The translations under genes and the position numbers were made by a program. This document shows positions 25,769-34,590 of a stretch of 64,000 nucleotides of DNA, piece by piece (position 1 is the first letter of the stretch; each line of letters begins with the position of its first letter). The stretch comes from Planctomycetia bacterium (GTDB lineage: Bacteria > Planctomycetota > Phycisphaerae > Phycisphaerales > SM1A02), in NCBI GenBank assembly GCA_005799495.1, contig SYGP01000031.1, positions 62,001 to 126,000 of the forward strand. The letters run 5' to 3'. The notes under the pieces were generated by a model. That model did not search any database. It saw nothing but the letters and a program-made list of their open reading frames with translations, and had not been told where the DNA came from.

Positions 25769-27664
25769 CTAGACGGATCCCGCGGATGCGCTTTCGTCAG
25801 CGGCGGCAGCCGCCTCCTTGTCCTTCTGCTGCCGCGTGATGCGGCGCCGATCGCTCTCCTTCAGGATGCGCTTGCGGATTCGGACTGCCGTCGGCGTGAT
25901 CTCGACCAACTCATCGGACTCGAGGTACTCGAGCGCGGACTCCAGCGTCAGTGGGCGTGGAGCCTTGAGCACGACGGTCGCCTCCTTGTTCGACTCGCGC
26001 ACATTCGACATGGCCTTGGCCTTCACCACGTTGACATGCAGATCGTTGTCCCTGTTGTGTTCACCGACGATCATGCCTTCATAGATGACGTCGGCATTGG
26101 CGACGAACATCACGCCGCGGTCAGACAGGTTCAGGAGCGAATACGTGGTCGCCGTGCCAGCCTCGACCGCAACCATCACGCCATTGCTGCGCTTGCGGGG
26201 CGCCATCCGAACAGGTCTGTAGTCGCAGAAGGAGTGGTGCATCACGGCCTCGCCGCCCGTGGCATTGAGGATCCTGTTGCGGAGTCCAATCAATCCGCGC
26301 GCAGGAATGTCCGCCTCAATGTGGGTGCGCGAGCCGCGCATGTCCACCTTGGTCACTTCCGCGCCGCGCTGCCCGATCAATTCCATCGCGGGTCCCATCG
26401 CGTGTTGCGCCACATCGAGCGCGAGGCGTTCATACGGTTCATGCCGAACGCCCGCGATCTCGCGCTCGATCACATTGGGCTTGCCCACGGTGAGTTCGAA
26501 ACCCTCGCGGCGCATTGTTTCCAGCAGAACGCCGAGATGCAGTAGTCCGCGCCCAGAGACATGGAACTCCTCGGCACTCTCGCCTGGAGCGACGCGAAGC
26601 GCCACATTCGAGCGCAGTTCGCGCTCCAGCCTTTCGGCGATCTGTCGGCTTGTGACAAACTTGCCCTCCCGCCCGACGAGCGGTCCGTCATTGATGCGGA
26701 AGACCATATGAAGCGTCGGCTCGTCAACATGCACGCGCGGAAGCGGATTGGGCGAGTCTGGCTGACAGACGGTGTCCCCGATCTCGATGTCCGTGATGCC
26801 CTCAATGAGGCACAGATCGCCCGCCTCGATCACTTCGGCGGGCGCGCGCGCGAGTCCCTCGAAGCGCTTGATCCCCTGGACCTGACCCTTTCGCACGGAA
26901 CCGTCGGACTTGCACACTGCCACGGCACCAGTCCGGAGCGTTCCATCGAAGACCCGACCGATCCCCAAGCGACCGACATAGTCATTGGAGTCGAGATTGA
27001 CCACGAGGAACTGCAGCGCGGCCCTCGGGTCGCCCGTCGGCGGGGGCACATGCTCGGCGATCACTGCGAACAGATCCTCGACACCGTGCGTTCGATCCTC
27101 GCGGTCGCGGCTCGCCCAACCTTCGCGACCGGAAGCCCACACCACCGGGAAGTCGAGAGCATGATCATCCGCTCCCAGATCGACGAGGAGGTCAAAGACC
27201 TCGTCCACCACCGCATCGGGCCGAGCGTCCGGCCGATCGCACTTGTTCACCACGAGGATCGGACGAAGCCCCACTTCAAGAGCCTTCGAGAGGACGAAGC
27301 GCGTTTGCGGCATCGGTCCCTCCATCGCATCTGCGAGCAGCAGGCAGCCGTCGGCCATACGCAGCACGCGCTCCACTTCGCCACCGAAATCCGCGTGGCC
27401 GGGCGTGTCGATGATGTTCACACGGATGGCATCACCCTTCCGGGGACCACGCCGTACCACATGATCCACCGCGCAGTTCTTCGAGAGGATGGTGATGCCG
27501 CGCTCACGCTCGAGCGGGTTCGAATCCATCACGCACTCGGCGTCCTGCTCCACCTCCCCCGCCGCACTCGATGAACGCAGGAGCGCATCGACGAGCGTTG
27601 TCTTTCCATGATCGACATGAGCGATGATGGCCACATTTCGGATGATGGAGCGGTCGTATGCCAT
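25769..27664 (-). CDS. typA: Translational GTPase TypA/BipA
   Basis: Ribosome-binding GTPase of the EF-G superfamily involved in stress and 50S assembly. 631 residues starting [20 protein letters not shown]. The G motifs are clear: AHVDHGKTT (P-loop), RGITI switch [15 protein letters not shown] (G3) and [12 protein letters not shown] (G4). The TypA-type C-terminal domain reads [20 protein letters not shown]. The extra open stretch upstream of 27664 is not homologous. It is divergent from a small membrane protein gene, with 36 bases between the starts. Confidence 0.95.
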   Translation of the reverse strand: MAYDRSIIRNVAIIAHVDHGKTTLVDALLRSSSAAGEVEQDAECVMDSNPLERERGITILSKNCAVDHVVRRGPRKGDAIRVNIIDTPGHADFGGEVERVLRMADGCLLLADAMEGPMPQTRFVLSKALEVGLRPILVVNKCDRPDARPDAVVDEVFDLLVDLGADDHALDFPVVWASGREGWASRDREDRTHGVEDLFAVIAEHVPPPTGDPRAALQFLVVNLDSNDYVGRLGIGRVFDGTLRTGAVAVCKSDGSVRKGQVQGIKRFEGLARAPAEVIEAGDLCLIEGITDIEIGDTVCQPDSPNPLPRVHVDEPTLHMVFRINDGPLVGREGKFVTSRQIAERLERELRSNVALRVAPGESAEEFHVSGRGLLHLGVLLETMRREGFELTVGKPNVIEREIAGVRHEPYERLALDVAQHAMGPAMELIGQRGAEVTKVDMRGSRTHIEADIPARGLIGLRNRILNATGGEAVMHHSFCDYRPVRMAPRKRSNGVMVAVEAGTATTYSLLNLSDRGVMFVANADVIYEGMIVGEHNRDNDLHVNVVKAKAMSNVRESNKEATVVLKAPRPLTLESALEYLESDELVEITPTAVRIRKRILKESDRRRITRQQKDKEAAAAADESASAGSV

Positions 27665-27700
27665 GGGCGGATCGGGTAGAGTCCGGCAAGGGTACACAGC

Positions 27701-28168
27701 ATGGGCGAAACCGACGGACGAACGACTGACTCGGGGCCATCCACCGCTTCAGGCGCAGCGGGGTCACCCGAAACACCATCCAGTTCGGGTGGCACTGCTC
27801 CGCCACCTTGGCAGCGTCCCTCTTGGGCTCGCATCGTGCTTGCGCTCGGCATCGCCATCGCGTCCGATGTGTTCTCATTCCTGACGAGCAGTCTCATCGT
27901 CACCTTCCCAGCCGTGCTGGCCGTCGATGCAGTGACCGCCACACTCCTGTGGCTGGCGCTCGGTCGCCCCATGCTGATCTTGCCGATTCTCGCCGCCGAG
28001 GCGGTTCCTGGCGTGGGATCCCTGCCACTCTGGACGGTCGCCGTTGTTCTGATTTCCATTTTTGGTCGCATCCCGGGACGCGATCCTGGGAAAGCCCTCA
28101 CCGACGCCACATCCCGCTTCACGAACCCATCTGCCGTGGCGGGGCCGCCGGGGCAATCGAAGCCCTGA
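27701..28168 (+). CDS. Hypothetical small membrane protein
   Basis: 155 residues, no recognised family. A low-complexity Gly/Ser/Pro/Thr N-terminus (about 1-40) precedes three hydrophobic stretches, at about residues 45-62, 64-82 and 88-118 (ILPILAAEAVPGVGSLPLWT links two of them). The tail is Pro/Gly-rich and cytoplasmic in appearance. The size and layout resemble YrbL/YqiA-type uncharacterised membrane proteins, but I cannot assign it. It converges with the carboxypeptidase gene, 27 bases apart. Confidence 0.65.
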   Translation: MGETDGRTTDSGPSTASGAAGSPETPSSSGGTAPPPWQRPSWARIVLALGIAIASDVFSFLTSSLIVTFPAVLAVDAVTATLLWLALGRPMLILPILAAEAVPGVGSLPLWTVAVVLISIFGRIPGRDPGKALTDATSRFTNPSAVAGPPGQSKP

Positions 28169-28195
28169 ACTCGACAGAGATCCTCAAACCCCCCA

Positions 28196-29746
28196 TCACA
28201 GCCCGTACAGCGGGCGCAGCTTTCCTTCGAGGTACTCGATGTACGGCTCACTGCTGAGCGGCTTCTTCGTGGCCCGCGTGCACAGATCTGCCGGCGAGTA
28301 ACGCCGACCGTGGGCGTGGATGTTCGTTCGCAGCCAGTTCAGAAGCGGCGCAAAGTTCCCGCGCGCGAACCCATCCGCCAGACCCGGCAAATCTCCTTGA
28401 GCCGCGGAGAAGAGTTGCGCGCTGTAAAGCGTTCCGAGCGTGTAGGTCGGGAAATAGCCGAATGCGCCCATGCTCCAGTGCACATCCTGCAGACAGCCGC
28501 GGCGATCATCCGGCACTTCGAGTCCGAGGAAATCGCGGTAGCGACGGTTCCACTCCGCAGGCAGGTCCGCTGGATCGAGTTGCCCACCAATCAGCAGGCG
28601 TTCGAGCTCGAACCGAACCATCACATGCAGGTTGTACGTCGCCTCATCGGCCTCGACGCGGATGAACCCGGGCTCGACGATGTTCGCTGCCCCGTACAAC
28701 TCGTCGACCGAGAAGCTGTCCACGGACGATCCAAAGTGCGAAACGAGGTGCGGTCGACACCACTTCCAGAAGGGCAAGCCTCGACCGACCTGGTTCTCCC
28801 AAAGCCTGCTTTGACTCTCGTGGATCGCCAACGAAACGGCAGTGCCGAGCGGAGTACCGATGGCACTCTCCGGGAGTCCCTGCTCGTACATGCCATGCCC
28901 CGCTTCGTGCATCGTTGAACCGAGCGCGTCGTTCAGGCAGGTCTCACAGTAGCGCGTTGTCATGCGCACATCGTTGCAGTGGCTCCCGCCGCAAAATGGG
29001 TGCGTGCTCGAATCAAGCCGTCCGCGCTGGAAATCGAAGCCGATCGTCTCGGTCACCATGCGCACGAATGATGTCTGCAGGTCGACGGGCAGCGCCGTTT
29101 CATTGAAACGGTTCGACGGTCCGCGCTTGGCACCGCGCAGTTCTGCGATCAGCTTCACCAGCCGGTTGCGCAGCGGCGTGAACACCGCCGCGACCGACGC
29201 GGCCGTACACCCTGGCTCAAAGGTGTCTGCGAGCGCGTCCCACGCCTCTCCACCTGCGGGGATCCCCAGACACGCCGCCTTGTCACGGTTCAACTGCACC
29301 AACCGCTTCAGCCAGGGAAGGAAGTGCGCAAAGTCGCTGGCCTTGCGCGCCTTTGCCCACTCATGCTGCGCCTCACTCGATACCTGCGCCAGTTCGCTCA
29401 CGAGCGATTCGGGCAACTTGGTTGCCTTGTCGTAATCGCGGCGAATCTCCCGCACATTCGCTGCCTCCGCCGAGCCGCCCTCCATGAAGGTGCGGTCCGC
29501 CTCACACCCCTCGAGCAGGTCGCCCACTTCGCGCGCCGTGGACAGTTGGTGGTGAATGCGAGCGAGAGCAGCTTGTTGCCTGCCACGGAGCACCACGCCG
29601 CCCGCGGGCATCATGGTCTCCTGATCCCAACCGAGGATCGCCGAAGTCGCCTCGATCAGATGGGCGTCGCGGCAGCGTTCAATCAGTTGCGCATAGACAG
29701 CAGGCGCGGCAGAGCCCCGCGCATCAGAGCGTGAAAGCGTGGTCAT
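28196..29746 (-). CDS. M32 family carboxypeptidase Taq
   Basis: Cytoplasmic metallo-carboxypeptidase that removes C-terminal residues; 516 residues, typical for the M32 family (about 500). The zinc motif HEAGHGMYEQGL sits near residue 277, and further family blocks are visible: LGWDQETMMPAGG near 38, NDVRMTTRYCETC near 258, the SQSRLWENQVGR helix near 307 and AANIVEPGFIRVEADEATY near 345. The ATG at 29746 gives the standard N-terminus. It is 11 bases downstream of the DUF1573-ankyrin gene and probably cotranscribed. Confidence 0.93.
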   Translation of the reverse strand: MTTLSRSDARGSAAPAVYAQLIERCRDAHLIEATSAILGWDQETMMPAGGVVLRGRQQAALARIHHQLSTAREVGDLLEGCEADRTFMEGGSAEAANVREIRRDYDKATKLPESLVSELAQVSSEAQHEWAKARKASDFAHFLPWLKRLVQLNRDKAACLGIPAGGEAWDALADTFEPGCTAASVAAVFTPLRNRLVKLIAELRGAKRGPSNRFNETALPVDLQTSFVRMVTETIGFDFQRGRLDSSTHPFCGGSHCNDVRMTTRYCETCLNDALGSTMHEAGHGMYEQGLPESAIGTPLGTAVSLAIHESQSRLWENQVGRGLPFWKWCRPHLVSHFGSSVDSFSVDELYGAANIVEPGFIRVEADEATYNLHVMVRFELERLLIGGQLDPADLPAEWNRRYRDFLGLEVPDDRRGCLQDVHWSMGAFGYFPTYTLGTLYSAQLFSAAQGDLPGLADGFARGNFAPLLNWLRTNIHAHGRRYSPADLCTRATKKPLSSEPYIEYLEGKLRPLYGL

Positions 29747-29757
29747 GCCTGCGGACT

Positions 29758-31581
29758 TTACTGTCCCGCAGGCTTGCCCGAATCAGCCGATCCACCCTGC
29801 GGAGGCAGCGGAACGGAACTCTTCGCACCGCTCGCCTTCAGCAACTCGTAGATCTCGCGACCAGCCGCATCCGTCCGGCGCTGCGCCAAGTCCATGGCAG
29901 TCCGTCCAGTCGCGTCCTTCGCAGACAGGTCCGCCTTCGCCTCGATCAGCAACTTCACCTTTTCTGCAGTTCCGGACATCGCCGCGAGCTGCACGGGCGA
30001 GTACCCCTGCTTGTTCACGGTATTCACATCTGCCTTTCGGTTGATCAGCATGCGAACACTCTCAAGCTTGCCGCTGCGCACAGCACGCATCAGGGCTGTA
30101 TCGCCAGTGACGCCGTCCTTCACCTCGAGCGGCAAATTGGGATTCCGCTCGAGGAGAATCGCGACGGACTCTGGCTTCCCGATGCCGGCTGCCCAGATCA
30201 GTGGCGTGAGACCATTGACATCGGTGATCGTCGCATCCGCGCCGCCGTCGAGCAGCACCTTCACGGACTCACCCGTCCCGAGTCCACATGCCCAGATGAG
30301 CGGCGTGCCGCCGATGGAATCTCTGTTGCTCAGACTCGCCCCCTTGGCGATCAGCAGTTTCTCTGCGTCGACGCTGCCGGTTTCGGCGGCCAGCGTCAGG
30401 GGTCCCTTGCCGGTTCGATCCAAGGAGTTGGGATCCGCCTTCGCGGCGATCAGCAGATCGATGATCTCGGTGCGATTCTCACGAGCCGCCCAGTGGAGCG
30501 CCGTGCGTCCCGTTCCCGGATCGGTTTCGTTGACGTTGACACCCGGCACCGCCAGCAGTTCCTTCACACGCGCCGTATTGCCCTGCTGCGCAGCAACCAC
30601 CAGTTCACTGGTGGGCTGCGTGGTTGCACGCTGGGTCGGCTCGATGGGATTGGGACGATCCGATGCGGTGATCGGCCGCTTGACCATGACGCCGAGTGAT
30701 GACGCCTTCGGATGGTCCGTGGCAATCGTCAGCTTGATCGGACGACCCTGATCCTGCCACTTCTGCCAATCGACTTGCAGCACATGCTCCTGCGACGACG
30801 TGTCGCTGATGGACTGCACGACCGGCGGATTCACGGCTGTGATCTTGAAGGGCTGCTTGTCGACTGCAGCGAGCACGATCTTCCCCGAGTCGGCCTTTGC
30901 AGTCTCTGGCTTCTCAGGTCCGTCGATGGCATCGGGCGTCACGGTGATGTATGCAACGACCTGCCCCTCCACCGTGAGGATCACGGGCGCAGCTCCGTCG
31001 ATCTGGAAGGTCACACGCTTCGACAAGGTGACCCCCTGCTTTGGACCAGGTTTCAGGGTGATCTCCATCTCGGCAAATCCACCTGGCGCGATTGGATCCT
31101 TCGGAGCATTCGCCGTCGTGCAACCGCATCCCGGAACGGCCCGAGCAATCGTGACTGGCTTGTCCGTGACGTTGCGGATCTTGATCACCCCAGTCTTGGG
31201 GATATCAGCCTGCATCTCGCCGAGGTTCAGAATCGGCGGATCGAAGACAATCGGCGGCGGCCCGGATGGAGTTTGCACATCCGTGCCAGCGGGAGAAGGC
31301 TTCTGCGCCGAGGCATCTTTCTGGTTCGGTGCAAGACTCGGCTTGTTCGAGATGGCACCTTGGGTGGATGACCCCGCTGGATTGGTCCGCGAAATGCCGC
31401 CCGCACCCGGTGACGCACTTGGCATCGGAATCGGCGCACCATCCGGCAGCGCGGGCGGCGCTTCCTGCTGTCCCTGCGGGGCCTGCGCCGAAGTCGCAAG
31501 AGCGATGGAGCAAGCAACGAGACCCGCACAGAGTGCAGTCACGCGATTGGCACAAATGAAGGCGACGGTTGGGTGTGTCAT
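29758..31581 (-). CDS. Exported DUF1573-ankyrin repeat fusion protein
   Basis: 607 residues. The start at MTHPTVAFICANRV gives a signal peptide (about 1-36, ALCAGLVACSIALATSAQA). A Pro/Gln/Ser-rich linker leads to a DUF1573 domain (about 125-215: NLGEMQADIPKTGVIKIRN, PGCGCTTANAP, ITLKPG). A second beta domain is followed by six or so ankyrin repeats (about 345-590; e.g. GRTALHWAARENRTEIIDLL, GDTALMRAVRSGKLESVRML). DUF1573 proteins are usually exported; ankyrin repeats mediate protein binding. The fusion points to a periplasmic or surface interaction protein. It is divergent from the Memo gene with 178 bases between. Confidence 0.88.
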   Translation of the reverse strand: MTHPTVAFICANRVTALCAGLVACSIALATSAQAPQGQQEAPPALPDGAPIPMPSASPGAGGISRTNPAGSSTQGAISNKPSLAPNQKDASAQKPSPAGTDVQTPSGPPPIVFDPPILNLGEMQADIPKTGVIKIRNVTDKPVTIARAVPGCGCTTANAPKDPIAPGGFAEMEITLKPGPKQGVTLSKRVTFQIDGAAPVILTVEGQVVAYITVTPDAIDGPEKPETAKADSGKIVLAAVDKQPFKITAVNPPVVQSISDTSSQEHVLQVDWQKWQDQGRPIKLTIATDHPKASSLGVMVKRPITASDRPNPIEPTQRATTQPTSELVVAAQQGNTARVKELLAVPGVNVNETDPGTGRTALHWAARENRTEIIDLLIAAKADPNSLDRTGKGPLTLAAETGSVDAEKLLIAKGASLSNRDSIGGTPLIWACGLGTGESVKVLLDGGADATITDVNGLTPLIWAAGIGKPESVAILLERNPNLPLEVKDGVTGDTALMRAVRSGKLESVRMLINRKADVNTVNKQGYSPVQLAAMSGTAEKVKLLIEAKADLSAKDATGRTAMDLAQRRTDAAGREIYELLKASGAKSSVPLPPQGGSADSGKPAGQ

Positions 31582-31759
31582 GGTGGTTTGGTCCTGCTCC
31601 TGATGATGGTCACGCGAAGACGCCGAATGGGTGAAGGAAGATACTCGATGAAACCGCTTCGGCTGTTCGTGGGCGGATCTTTGATCGCTCGGTTTGTATT
31701 GGGTGATTCTGGCGGGGCGGATGTTGATGACGGGGGCGCGACCGTACACTTTCCTACCC

Positions 31760-32974
31760 ATGGCGGACCTCCCCTCCCACCTCGATCGTCCGCACATCAG
31801 GCAGTTTCACCCTATCGGCGTCGAAAATGACCAAAAGAAGGTCTTTGTCGCGCTTCGTGACCCAGCCAATCTGCGCGGCGATGGGCAGTGCCCCGTCGTG
31901 CCGCCTGAAATCCTCCCTCTCCTCGGCGCCTTTCGGGGCGAGAAGAGTCTTCAGGAGATCAGCGAACTCAGCGGCGCACCCACGGACTTTCTTGTTCAGC
32001 TTGTGAAGGCCCTCGATGAGTCTGGGCTGTTGTGGGGACCCAATTGCGATCGGCTTGAACGGGAGGCGATGACGCGGGTGGTGACCGACGGCGGGTTCCG
32101 CTCGGCCGCCGCGGAGGCCGCTGGTGCAACGGCTGAAGAAGCAAAGAAGAACATCGGCGAGTGGCTTGCGGCCGCAGAGGATCCAGAACTCGATGGGGAA
32201 CTCCTCGGCATCGTGACTCCACACATGGATTATGCGCGCAGCAAGTCGACCTATGCCGCCGCGTACAAGTCGATCGGAACGTGCAAGAAGTTTGCCCGCG
32301 TGGTCATTCTCGGGACCAATCACTTCGGCAGCGGTGATGGCATCGTGATGAGTCGTCATGGCTTCCTCAGCCCCTTTGGTGCGTTCGCGCCTGATGCTCC
32401 CCTGCTCGATGCGCTCGCGTCGAAGCTCGGAGATCGGCTCTTCAAGGATGAGGTGGATCTCCTCGGAGAGCACTCGATCAGCATTCAACTCCCGTGGATT
32501 CACGAAGTGATTGGTCGGGTGCCGATCGTTGCCGCACTCGTCCCGAGTCCACTGGTGCCGATGATCGCCGACGATGGTGCGCGGGTCTCGTTCGACGAGT
32601 TTGTTCCCGTCATGCAGGACCTGCTGAACGCCGCAGAGGGACAGACCCTCGTCGTGGCGAGCGCGGATCTCAGCCATGTCGGACCGCAGTTTGGCGACCA
32701 GACACCGGTGGGCACGGAGATTCGCCGCCAAGTGGAGGCCTACGACCGCTCGCTGCTCTCCACATACCTCGAGGGCAACATGGAGGCTTTTCTTGGCAAA
32801 GTGGGCCACGATCAGAACCACCAACGCTGGTGCAGCATCGGGAACATGACCGCCGCCAAGCTGATGACAGGCGGACTGCCGGAACTCGTGGAGTACAGCC
32901 AATCGCCGGCGGAACTTGACCCACAAGGCGCCGCGCTCGTCACCTGCGCTGCCATGGCGCTCCTGAAGGTCTAA
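31760..32974 (+). CDS. Memo-family protein (AmmeMemoRadiSam system protein B) with an N-terminal extension
   Basis: 404 residues. The C-terminal 270 residues are the Memo domain (PF01875). The metal-site residues known from human MEMO1 are all present: His in TPHMDYARS near 156, His in LGTNHFGSG near 188, His in GEHSISIQLPW near 236 and Cys in QRWCSIGNM near 360. About 140 residues precede the domain, including a helical winged-helix-like stretch (LLGAFRGEKSLQEISELSG) that recalls PqqD-type fusions. The usual partners AMMECR1 and a radical-SAM enzyme are not adjacent. Biochemical role in bacteria is unsettled. It is followed five bases later by dtd. Confidence 0.88.
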   Translation: MADLPSHLDRPHIRQFHPIGVENDQKKVFVALRDPANLRGDGQCPVVPPEILPLLGAFRGEKSLQEISELSGAPTDFLVQLVKALDESGLLWGPNCDRLEREAMTRVVTDGGFRSAAAEAAGATAEEAKKNIGEWLAAAEDPELDGELLGIVTPHMDYARSKSTYAAAYKSIGTCKKFARVVILGTNHFGSGDGIVMSRHGFLSPFGAFAPDAPLLDALASKLGDRLFKDEVDLLGEHSISIQLPWIHEVIGRVPIVAALVPSPLVPMIADDGARVSFDEFVPVMQDLLNAAEGQTLVVASADLSHVGPQFGDQTPVGTEIRRQVEAYDRSLLSTYLEGNMEAFLGKVGHDQNHQRWCSIGNMTAAKLMTGGLPELVEYSQSPAELDPQGAALVTCAAMALLKV

Positions 32975-32979
32975 GCGCC

Positions 32980-33456
32980 ATGATCGCGGTGGTGCAACGC
33001 GCCGCCGAGGCCAGCGTGAGGGTGAATGGCGAAGTGGTCGGTTCGATCGGGCGCGGACTGTTGGTGCTCCTCGGCGTTGCACGCGGGGACTCGGAGCGCG
33101 ATGCGGAGTGGATCGCCCGAAAGCTCGTGGCGCTCCGCATTTTTGCGGATGACGACGGAAAGATGAACCGAAGCGTCGTCGATGTCTCGGGGGGCATTCT
33201 CCTGATCAGTCAATTCACGCTGCTTGGTGATGCATCCAAGGGGAATCGTCCAGGCTTTTCGAGAGCCGAGGAGCCAGCGGCCGCGCGCGACCTCTACGAA
33301 CGCACATGCGGTCTTGTCGAGGCATGCGGTCTCCCCGTGGCGCGCGGTTGCTTCGGAGAATCGATGAAGGTGGCACTCGTGAACGATGGGCCCGTGACCA
33401 TCCTGCTCGATTCCCGCTCGAAGCAGGAGGTCAGTGAGGGTGGAGCTCCCGCGTAA
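32980..33456 (+). CDS. dtd: D-aminoacyl-tRNA deacylase
   Basis: Hydrolyses D-amino acids from mischarged tRNA. 158 residues covering the complete fold: MIAVVQRAAEASVRV start, GLLVLLGVARGD, LLISQFTLLGDASKGNRPGF (with the SQFTL substrate motif), and the closing NDGPVTILLDS (Gly-Pro motif that gives chiral selectivity). The Memo gene is five bases upstream, so the two are likely one transcript. Confidence 0.95.
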   Translation: MIAVVQRAAEASVRVNGEVVGSIGRGLLVLLGVARGDSERDAEWIARKLVALRIFADDDGKMNRSVVDVSGGILLISQFTLLGDASKGNRPGFSRAEEPAAARDLYERTCGLVEACGLPVARGCFGESMKVALVNDGPVTILLDSRSKQEVSEGGAPA

Positions 33457-33591
33457 AACCGAACAAGGTGGGGCGGACTTTGCAAAGGATGGACAGCAGG
33501 GTGCGAACAACCTGTCGCCTTCGGCAATCCATCGCGGCATCTGGACCTTTTCGAGAGCCCCACCGCAACTCACACCGTTTGCTGAATCAAT

Positions 33592-33630
33592 AAAAAAAGA
33601 GCCCGCCGCAGAGTCATCGCGGCAGGGCTC
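33592..33630 (-). terminator. Intrinsic terminator of the UDG transcript
   Basis: Inverted repeat GAGCCCgCCGC / GCGGcaGGGCTC at 33599-33630 with a short loop. Read on the minus strand it is followed by seven T residues (33592-33598 complement), the classical intrinsic terminator layout. It lies about 160 bases after the UDG stop codon. Confidence 0.88.
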
Positions 33631-33633
33631 CTC

Positions 33634-33681
33634 GTGGGGGTTGCTGAGTGGGGGTTGCTTGGTGGAGTTTGCTTGGTGGGG
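33634..33681. repeat. Tandem 14-base repeat, about 3.4 copies
   Basis: Units GTGGGGGTTGCTGA (33634-33647), GTGGGGGTTGCTTG (33648-33661) and GTGGAGTTTGCTTG (33662-33675), then a partial fourth copy. It lies directly between the UDG stop and the terminator, inside the 3' untranslated part of that transcript. Confidence 0.85.
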
Positions 33682-33789
33682 ACAGTCTTGCCAATTGATA
33701 CGCAGCGGCGCGCAGCGAGTTCGACTCAAGGGCACAGAATGCTGCCGTTTCTCCCCGAGAAATCCCCCCGAAAGGGCCATTCGGAAGCG

Positions 33790-34590
33790 TCAGTCCGACT
33801 CCGCCAACCGTTGCATGACAGCCTTCAGATCTGACCACACCTGCGCGCGGGTTTCGAGCGTGTAGTTGCGGATCAGATAAGCCGGATGGAAGGTTGGCAT
33901 CAGCGGAATCGATTCGAGCGGGCTGCCAGGCGGCGCGGTCCACTGCGACCATGTGCCTCGGAGTTTCACGATGCCGACATCCGTCTTCATGAGCATCTTG
34001 GTGGCTGGACCGCCGAGCGTCATGATCACCCGAGGACGAATGATCAGCAACTGCTGCACGAGGTATGGACTGCAGCGTTCAATCTCAAGCGGCAATGGCG
34101 CGCGATTCTCGGGTGGGCGGCTTTTCAGCACATTCGCGATGTAGCAGTCCTCGCGCCGCAGTCCGATCGCCTGGATCATCTCATCGAGCTTCCGCCCTGC
34201 CTTGCCCACAAATGGGCGACCGAGCGTGTCCTCGGTTTCGCCAGGGGCCTCACCCACGAACATCAGTCGGGCGCATGGATCGCCTTCGCCAAAGACCGTG
34301 CGCTTGTGCCCCGTCGCGGTGGTGCAATGCGGACACTCACGATCATGTCGCTCGTGGAGTTCCGCGAGCATGGCAGCGGACTGCGAGCGTCGGTCCGCCG
34401 ACAGCGGAACGGGCTGCGGGGGCTCGGCGGAGCGCTTCGGTGGAGTCCAGTGTCCCAGTGGCACATCCACCACGCCCATCAGTCGGTCGGACTCCACGCA
34501 CGCACGCAGCGCGGACAGATCAGTGACATGGGGCTGTGCAACAGAGTCCTCGAATCCACCGCGAGAACCACTGCGTGCGGCTTGGCTCAC
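33790..34590 (-). CDS. Family-4-like uracil-DNA glycosylase
   Basis: DNA base-excision repair enzyme that removes uracil. 266 residues with a 90-residue Pro-rich N-terminal extension, then the family core: CPHC near residue 84, GEAPGETEDTLGRPFVGKAG near 112 (catalytic region), NVLKSRPPENR near 153, IERC near 170, and MPTFHPAYL near 236. Family 4 enzymes bind a 4Fe-4S cluster through C-x2-C and two later Cys, the third in KCRPP. Here that block reads KSRPP, with a Cys a few residues earlier (EDCYIANV). It starts with GTG and overlaps the upstream gene by four bases. Confidence 0.9.
   Translation of the reverse strand: MSQAARSGSRGGFEDSVAQPHVTDLSALRACVESDRLMGVVDVPLGHWTPPKRSAEPPQPVPLSADRRSQSAAMLAELHERHDRECPHCTTATGHKRTVFGEGDPCARLMFVGEAPGETEDTLGRPFVGKAGRKLDEMIQAIGLRREDCYIANVLKSRPPENRAPLPLEIERCSPYLVQQLLIIRPRVIMTLGGPATKMLMKTDVGIVKLRGTWSQWTAPPGSPLESIPLMPTFHPAYLIRNYTLETRAQVWSDLKAVMQRLAESD

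Larger units (their letters stand above)
33457..33789. other. 333-base intergenic stretch between dtd and the UDG gene
   Basis: The only gene-free stretch longer than 300 bases. It separates the plus-strand dtd from the minus-strand UDG gene, so the two converge. It contains the terminator at 33592-33630 and a 14-base tandem repeat at 33634-33681. The remaining sequence (33457-33591 and 33682-33789) shows no convincing short gene, promoter or RNA on either strand. Confidence 0.7.

Noticed and set aside
33434-33865. A 143-codon plus-strand frame after dtd
   Set aside because: Runs through the terminator, the tandem repeat and the 3' end of the UDG gene; no ribosome site and no recognisable domain.
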